Below, one piece after another: positions 14,588-17,252 of a DNA stretch of 17,252 bases. The DNA is taken from the NCBI GenBank assembly GCA_045614925.1, contig JAZLDV010000006.1, positions 1 through 17,252 on the forward strand. The letters are read 5' to 3'. Positions within the stretch are counted from its first letter, which is position 1; each line of letters starts with the position of its first letter. A model generated the notes under the pieces. The model searched no databases and was not told the DNA's origin. It saw nothing but the letters and a program-made list of their open reading frames with translations. A program made the position numbers and the translations under genes. The stretch comes from JAZLDV01 sp045614925 (GTDB lineage Bacteria > Bacillota_I > Bacilli_A > Erysipelotrichales > Coprobacillaceae).

Positions 14588-14668
14588 GGATATTATAGGA
14601 CTTGCACCTATTGAATTAATTCAGCACTATGCTTTATCCGTAATGGGCGATTTATTCGCCCTTTTTTG
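14588..14668 (+). other. Noncoding stretch with palindrome and plus-strand terminator-like hairpin
   Basis: The 128 bp between 14545 and 14672 hold no gene. They contain a small dyad (ATAGG 14595-14599 with CCTAT 14607-14611), a perfect 12-bp palindrome TGAATTAATTCA (14612-14623) and a hairpin GGGCGA/TCGCCC (14645-14650 with 14656-14661) followed by six T on the plus strand. That polarity is opposite to the surrounding genes. On the minus strand TATAAT (14593-14598) could be a -10, but no -35 is convincing. Confidence 0.45.
14645..14667 (+). terminator. Rho-independent terminator-like hairpin in antisense orientation
   Basis: A 6-bp GC-rich stem (GGGCGA with TCGCCC, loop TTTAT) is followed directly by TTTTTT on the plus strand. 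On the minus strand the bases after the stem are ATTACGG, so it would not terminate the local genes. It would stop plus-strand transcripts instead. Confidence 0.6.
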
Positions 14669-14672
14669 TTTG

Positions 14673-14777
14673 TTAGTTTAGACAACAAGCAATAAACCAA
14701 AAGAGAATTAAAAGACCAAATGCTACACCGCTTAAAATGTAACCTATTGTTTCAATAATCTTTTTCTTATTATTCAT
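14673..14777 (-). CDS. Small single-pass membrane protein, 34 residues
   Basis: This short ORF has ATG at 14775-14777, TAA at 14673-14675 and AAAGGAG about 8 bases upstream. It reads MNNKKKIIETIGYILSG then VAFGLLILFWFIACCLN. The N-terminus is basic; one hydrophobic helix covers about residues 12-32. The start overlaps the previous gene by 8 bp (ATGAATAA), typical of coupled translation. I infer an inner-membrane peptide with a cytoplasmic basic end. In phi29 several small early proteins anchor replication at the membrane, but no homology is claimed. Confidence 0.6.
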   Translation of the reverse strand: MNNKKKIIETIGYILSGVAFGLLILFWFIACCLN

Positions 14778-15117
14778 TTTCTTGCTCCTTTGCTTGTTCA
14801 TATAATTCGTGTACTATTGAAACATACATATTTGCTTGGTGAGTATATAATTGAAGAATATTGAAATACGAAGATTCTTCTATTATATCTTCTATTTGTT
14901 TTTCAATAATTGAATATCTTTCTTCATTTACTTTCATCATTCCAACGTCTGAAATTATCCTTGCTTTTATATCTTCATCTTCAGGCGTTGTATTTAATAT
15001 TTCTCTGCATAAAAGAATGTCAAATGCTCTTAACTGAATTAAGATTTGTACTGCTTCATCTAAATTAAGATTTACTACTGGTATTTCTCTTATCATTTCT
15101 TCTTCATTCCAACTCAT
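14770..15117 (-). CDS. Hypothetical early protein, helical
   Basis: A 115-residue acidic and largely helical protein (MSWNEEEMIREIPVV, LDEAVQILIQLRAFDILL, RYSIIEKQIEDIIEE, QANMYVSIVHELYEQAKEQENE). No known motif is seen. ATG 15117 follows AAAGGAG; a longer in-frame start at 15165 would overlap the preceding gene and has no ribosome binding site. It lies in a run of closely spaced early genes. Confidence 0.65.
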   Translation of the reverse strand: MSWNEEEMIREIPVVNLNLDEAVQILIQLRAFDILLCREILNTTPEDEDIKARIISDVGMMKVNEERYSIIEKQIEDIIEESSYFNILQLYTHQANMYVSIVHELYEQAKEQENE

Positions 15118-15131
15118 TTTTATTCTCCTTT

Positions 15132-15356
15132 TTAGAATAACTTCTGATAGTTTTCTTCTAACCATTCTTGTGCGTCGTTGTAACTGTCAAATGTTGGAGC
15201 ATAATCAGGTAAACCGTCTTTATCTACGGTATCAGGCATTAGTGCAAAACTTGCACAATTTCTGTGCAGGTCTATTGTAATTATTCTGTAATTACTTCCT
15301 GCATGTAATACCATCGCTAGATGTCCAAATTCTGTGATACAAATTCTGTTTCCCAT
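15132..15356 (-). CDS. Hypothetical early protein
   Basis: A 74-residue protein that I do not recognise. It is beta-rich at first (RICITEFGHLAMVLHAGSNYRIITIDLHR), then DYAPTFDSYNDAQEWLEENYQKLF, a helix of the kind found at the ends of small phage early proteins. The ribosome binding site is AAAGGA. It has one His and two Cys but no metal-binding pattern. Confidence 0.6.
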   Translation of the reverse strand: MGNRICITEFGHLAMVLHAGSNYRIITIDLHRNCASFALMPDTVDKDGLPDYAPTFDSYNDAQEWLEENYQKLF

Positions 15357-15371
15357 TTTCTTTTTTCCTTT

Positions 15372-15671
15372 CTAATTTTTACCATAAATTTCTATCTTGT
15401 TAATTCCAATGTTTATCCATTGAATATTAAGCCAATTTATCTTCCCATCGTGTCCTGTAATTTTTGCTCTAAATCCATTATTTGATAAGATTTTTTCTAC
15501 AAAAGCAGTTGCACTATTTATTGTTTCAAAAATCATTTCTTCATTTGGTAAAGCGTGATAAAGATTTATGCTATGATTTTTATGATTTACTATTGTAATA
15601 TCATATATAAAATATTCATTATAATTTCTTTTCTTATATTGCACTATTGGAGTGCAGACTTTTTTATACAT
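15372..15671 (-). CDS. Hypothetical early protein
   Basis: A 99-residue basic protein, beta-rich (NEYFIYDITIVNHKNHSINLYHAL) with one helix (TINSATAFVEKILSNNGFRAKITG). Its layout (strands, short helix after a T/S-A motif, strand) recalls the gene at 11043-11237. The start overlaps the preceding stop by 8 bp (ATGTATAA). No function is inferred. Confidence 0.6.
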   Translation of the reverse strand: MYKKVCTPIVQYKKRNYNEYFIYDITIVNHKNHSINLYHALPNEEMIFETINSATAFVEKILSNNGFRAKITGHDGKINWLNIQWINIGINKIEIYGKN

Positions 15672-15879
15672 TGATTATTTTACCGTCCTTTTCTATGTAA
15701 GTTTTGATTAGATAATCTCCTAATTTATATCTTGCATTTACAAGATATATTTCTGATTTAGAATAAAATCCTTTTGAGATTATATTCTTTGCATATTTGT
15801 CTGCTTTGCTTAATTCATTTGTTTTGTAAATGAACGGATATTTTGCATAGCATTTTACATAGAAATTGTTTCCATACAT
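15664..15879 (-). CDS. Hypothetical early protein
   Basis: A 71-residue basic protein rich in Tyr and Lys: MYGNNFYVKCYAKYPFIYKTNELSKADKYAKNIIS, then YLVNARYKLGDYLIKTYIEKDGKIINV. The strand-helix-strand layout (helix at ELSKADKYAKNII) is similar to other small proteins of this operon. The ribosome binding site is AAAGGA in a purine-rich leader. A hairpin lies 53 bp upstream. Confidence 0.6.
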   Translation of the reverse strand: MYGNNFYVKCYAKYPFIYKTNELSKADKYAKNIISKGFYSKSEIYLVNARYKLGDYLIKTYIEKDGKIINV

Positions 15880-15932
15880 TTTTCTTTTTTCCTTTCTTTT
15901 TTCTTTTAGATTTTAGTGCTTAATACACTATT

Positions 15933-15963
15933 GAATACATAGGATTTTTATTCCTATGTATTC
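15933..15963 (-). other. Strong hairpin in the early operon, not a classic terminator
   Basis: GAATACATAGGA (15933-15944) pairs perfectly with TCCTATGTATTC (15952-15963), 12 bp with a 7-base loop. Neither strand has a T-run after the stem, so simple rho-independent termination is unlikely. It lies between two early genes. It may be an RNA-processing or stability element, or a protein-binding dyad. Confidence 0.7.
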
Positions 15964-15971
15964 TAACTGTA

Positions 15972-16310
15972 TTATGCTTTTAAATGAAAGAATATTTCAC
16001 CAGTATTTTTATCAATTAACATTCCTGAATTTTCATAGCACCATCTTATACCACTTGCGTTATAAACTATGAATAAATTATTATTTTCTCCGTTTACAAT
16101 AGCACCGCAAGTATAAAATGATGAATTTCCCCACAATGTACGAAGGTCAAAGAATTCAAAATTTGATTTTAATTCACGCTTTATTTTATCAAAACTTTCT
16201 TGTTTTTTATCGCTCCAAGAATTATAGATATTTCCTAAACCGCAATTTTCAGGTTGGTTTAGATATGTTAGATAAGCATTTATCATATAGTTTTTATCTT
16301 TTTTAGTCAT
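15972..16310 (-). CDS. Hypothetical early protein
   Basis: A 112-residue protein that I do not recognise: a helical start (DKNYMINAYLTYLNQPENCGLG), a charged helix (QESFDKIKRELKSNF), then a beta-rich C-terminal half (CGAIVNGENNNLFIVYNASGIRWCYENSG, MLIDKNTGEIFFHLKA). AAAGGA in a long purine run precedes the ATG. It overlaps the stop of the small membrane ORF upstream by 8 bp. Confidence 0.62.
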   Translation of the reverse strand: MTKKDKNYMINAYLTYLNQPENCGLGNIYNSWSDKKQESFDKIKRELKSNFEFFDLRTLWGNSSFYTCGAIVNGENNNLFIVYNASGIRWCYENSGMLIDKNTGEIFFHLKA

Positions 16311-16413
16311 TTTTTCTTTTTTTCCTTTCTATTCTTTTTATTATTTCTTTTGATGAACTTCCGATATTTATTAAACAAATTAATGTAATTATAAATGTGA
16401 TTATAAATAGCAT
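16303..16413 (-). CDS. Small membrane protein with basic tail, 36 residues
   Basis: The ATG is at 16411-16413 and TAA at 16303-16305; AAAGGG lies 8 bases upstream. It reads MLFIITFIITLICLINIG, then SSSKEIIKRIERKKRKND. Residues 1-18 form one membrane helix; the tail is strongly basic and could contact DNA, RNA or phospholipid. Its stop codon overlaps the start of the next gene (ATGACTAA), suggesting coupled translation. It is the first gene after the terminator at 16435-16468. Confidence 0.55.
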   Translation of the reverse strand: MLFIITFIITLICLINIGSSSKEIIKRIERKKRKND

Positions 16414-16434
16414 TTTATTTACCCTTTTTTCGTT

Positions 16435-16468
16435 AAGAAAAAGCGGCTATTTTTCAAGCCGCCTTTTA
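16435..16468. terminator. Terminator after the first early gene
   Basis: GCGGCT (16443-16448) pairs with AGCCGC (16457-16462) around an 8-base loop. On the minus strand it is followed by TTTTTCTT, a good rho-independent terminator for the gene ending at 16485; on the plus strand by CTTTTATT. No clear promoter lies between it and the next gene, so downstream early genes probably rely on read-through. Confidence 0.85.
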
Positions 16469-16484
16469 TTAACTTTTTGTTGCT

Positions 16485-16787
16485 TTACTCTTCCTCATTT
16501 TCTTCCTCTTCTGTACCGTCACAAGATTCAGAGTATTCAAGCCATTTATCCATAGACATTTTACGCTTTTCGCTCTTGTTTGTATGCTCCTTGACTTGTA
16601 CCATTATTTCGTTGACGGTAAGAGTGTTGCACTCTTGACAAGCGATATATCCATCGCCGTTTCTGTTGAAATCCTTGTACCAACCATTGACGAAAATAAT
16701 CTTGTCAACAAGTGCGTTCTCCTTGTTGTTATACACCGTTATTCTTGCTTCGGTGTACTTGCTTGTTCTTGTTACATACTTTGCCAT
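16485..16787 (-). CDS. First leftward early gene, small protein with acidic tail
   Basis: A 100-residue protein starting MAKYVTRTSKYTEARITVYNNKE, similar at its N-terminus to the gene at 14272-14544. A central part holds YIACQECNTLTVNEIMVQVKEH, including a CxxC (CQEC). The C-terminus is very acidic (EYSESCDGTEEEENEEE), which recalls DNA-mimic or single-strand-binding tails but proves nothing. ATG 16787 follows AAAAGGAG; an upstream in-frame start at 16838 would lie in the leader dyad and close to the transcription start. It is driven by a consensus promoter and followed by a strong terminator, so it is probably made early and in quantity. Confidence 0.7.
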   Translation of the reverse strand: MAKYVTRTSKYTEARITVYNNKENALVDKIIFVNGWYKDFNRNGDGYIACQECNTLTVNEIMVQVKEHTNKSEKRKMSMDKWLEYSESCDGTEEEENEEE

Positions 16788-16815
16788 TTTTTGTTCTCCT
16801 TTTCTTTTGCTTTTT

Positions 16816-16861
16816 TTCTTTTGCTTGACGTCTTGCAACGTCTATTTACAGTTATATTATA
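16816..16861 (-). repeat. Inverted copy of the shared promoter-leader sequence (leftward)
   Basis: Read on the minus strand from the -10 box, this 46-base stretch matches 17062-17107 at 44 positions. It includes the -10 TATAAT, the transcription start area and the dyad GACGTTGCAAGACGTC (16827-16842, 5-bp arms GACGT and ACGTC). Confidence 0.95.
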
Positions 16862-16884
16862 AATGTAAAATAACACTTTGTCAA
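16856..16884 (-). promoter_or_regulatory. Early promoter, leftward (consensus sigma70)
   Basis: On the minus strand TTGACA (16879-16884), 17-bp spacer, TATAAT (16856-16861). Both boxes are perfect consensus. The start is expected near 16849, giving a leader of about 60 bases to ATG 16787. Confidence 0.92.
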
Positions 16885-17038
16885 TAGGTATTTTTAATTA
16901 TTTATTGATATTTTTTTAACAATTACGGACGGGGTTTGATAAATATTTAACAATCTTATGTTGTGAACAAATGTACTTGTAAACAAATGTTCGTAAAAAT
17001 AGTGCTGAAAAAATGTTGAAAAAAGTTGAATAAAAGTG
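16885..17038. promoter_or_regulatory. AT-rich divergent control region with short repeats
   Basis: No credible gene lies between the two early promoters. Direct repeats of AACAAATGT lie at 16966-16974 and 16982-16990, 16 bp apart. Next to the rightward promoter, A-runs at about 17008, 17019 and 17031 repeat roughly every helical turn, with GTTGAA at 17015 and 17025 and GTTGAC at 17038. Phased A-tracts suggest bent DNA or an UP-like element. A regulator site is possible. Confidence 0.5.
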
Positions 17039-17067
17039 TTGACATATAGATAATATAGCGTTATAAT
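17039..17067 (+). promoter_or_regulatory. Early promoter, rightward (consensus sigma70)
   Basis: TTGACA (17039-17044), 17-bp spacer, TATAAT (17062-17067). Both boxes are perfect consensus. The start is expected near 17074. Phased A-runs lie just upstream. Confidence 0.92.
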
Positions 17068-17107
17068 ATAAGTGTAAAAAGACGTTGCAAGACGTCAAGC
17101 AAAAGAA
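17062..17107 (+). repeat. Shared promoter-leader sequence (rightward copy)
   Basis: Partner of 16816-16861 in inverted orientation, with two mismatches (C/G and T/A) in 46 bases. It carries GACGTTGCAAGACGTC at 17081-17096, about 7 bases after the expected RNA start. The spacers and -35 flanks of the two promoters are not alike. Confidence 0.95.
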
Positions 17108-17130
17108 GAAAAAGAAAAGGAGAAAAAACA

Positions 17131-17252
17131 ATGTTTGAAGATGTAAGAAGAACGGCAAGAAAAGCAGTATTAGAATCAACGGCAAGAGAAGAAATAATAG
17201 ACCATCTGTTAGGGCTTAGAAATCTCTATATAGATGAAGAAACTGGAGAAAT
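17131..17252 (+). CDS. Early rightward gene, partial at window edge
   Basis: ATG 17131 follows AAAGGAG by 8 bases, and the frame is open to the end (40 codons): MFEDVRRTARKAVLESTAREE, then IIDHLLGLRNLYIDEETGE. The visible part is helical with a basic start. I do not recognise it. It is transcribed divergently from the other early genes and shares their promoter-leader type. Confidence 0.7.
   Translation, partial: MFEDVRRTARKAVLESTAREEIIDHLLGLRNLYIDEETGE

Noticed and set aside
14588..14639. tRNA-like cloverleaf with a 7-base loop in the noncoding gap
   Set aside because: Too short (about 52 nt), acceptor arm only 5 bp, no T-arm sequence; not a tRNA.
16916..17185. Minus-strand hydrophobic ORF (89 codons) across the rightward early promoter
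   Set aside because: Its Leu/Phe-rich sequence is the reverse of A/G-rich leader and RBS DNA, and it runs through a consensus promoter and a gene start on the other strand.
1..17252. tRNA genes, CRISPR arrays, insertion sequences, integrase or lysogeny genes
   Set aside because: None seen; no regularly spaced repeats and no recombinase motifs in any credible frame.
1..17252. Stop-codon reassignment, as in some gut phages
   Set aside because: TAA, TAG and TGA each end well-supported genes at sensible positions, and the conserved genes contain no in-frame stops.
1..17252. Terminal inverted repeats marking the genome ends
   Set aside because: The first and last bases do not match in inverted orientation, and both edges lie inside open genes, so the true ends are outside the window.

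Overview
This window is most of the genome of a small phi29-like podovirus, a tailed phage that replicates linear DNA by protein priming. The evidence is a protein-primed family B DNA polymerase preceded by a terminal protein-like gene, together with the phi29-type virion set: scaffold, major capsid with Ig-like domain, tail knob, connector, lower collar, appendage and packaging ATPase. The DNA is AT-rich by eye, ribosome binding sites are AGGAGG-like, and the endolysin ends in a CW_7 cell-wall-binding repeat. All of this points to a Firmicutes (probably clostridial, gut-type) host. TAA, TAG and TGA all end genes, so the code is standard. No terminal inverted repeats are visible: the appendage gene runs off the left edge and an early gene runs off the right edge.

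Late block, minus strand, 9630 down to 1. One promoter reads leftward through holin, CW_7 endolysin, CHAP peptidase, scaffold, major capsid, tail knob, connector, two head-fibre-like genes that share an N-terminal module, lower collar and the pectate-lyase-fold appendage. A hairpin after the capsid gene may lower expression of the minor structural genes. Lysis genes come first here; in phi29 they come near the end of the late operon.

Packaging unit, plus strand, 9617-10890. A second promoter, physically overlapping the late one, reads rightward through the packaging ATPase. A 114-nt segment directly after the ATPase stop codon folds by hand into a long closed stem with an inner stem-loop, and a bidirectional terminator follows it. 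I propose this segment is a packaging RNA (pRNA) analogue encoded together with its motor ATPase.

Replication and early block, minus strand, 16884 down to 10895. A consensus promoter drives a string of small early genes, mostly of unknown function and including two tiny membrane proteins. These are followed by a likely ssDNA-binding protein, the terminal protein, the DNA polymerase and two small trailing genes. Hairpins at 16435-16468 and 13817-13842 probably grade expression.

Right edge, 16788-17252. A second consensus promoter reads rightward into a partial gene. The two divergent promoters carry nearly identical -10 and 5' leader sequences (44 of 46 positions) in inverted orientation, each with a GACGT/ACGTC dyad, which suggests shared control of two early transcripts.

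All alignments and foldings were done by eye; no database search or folding program was run.
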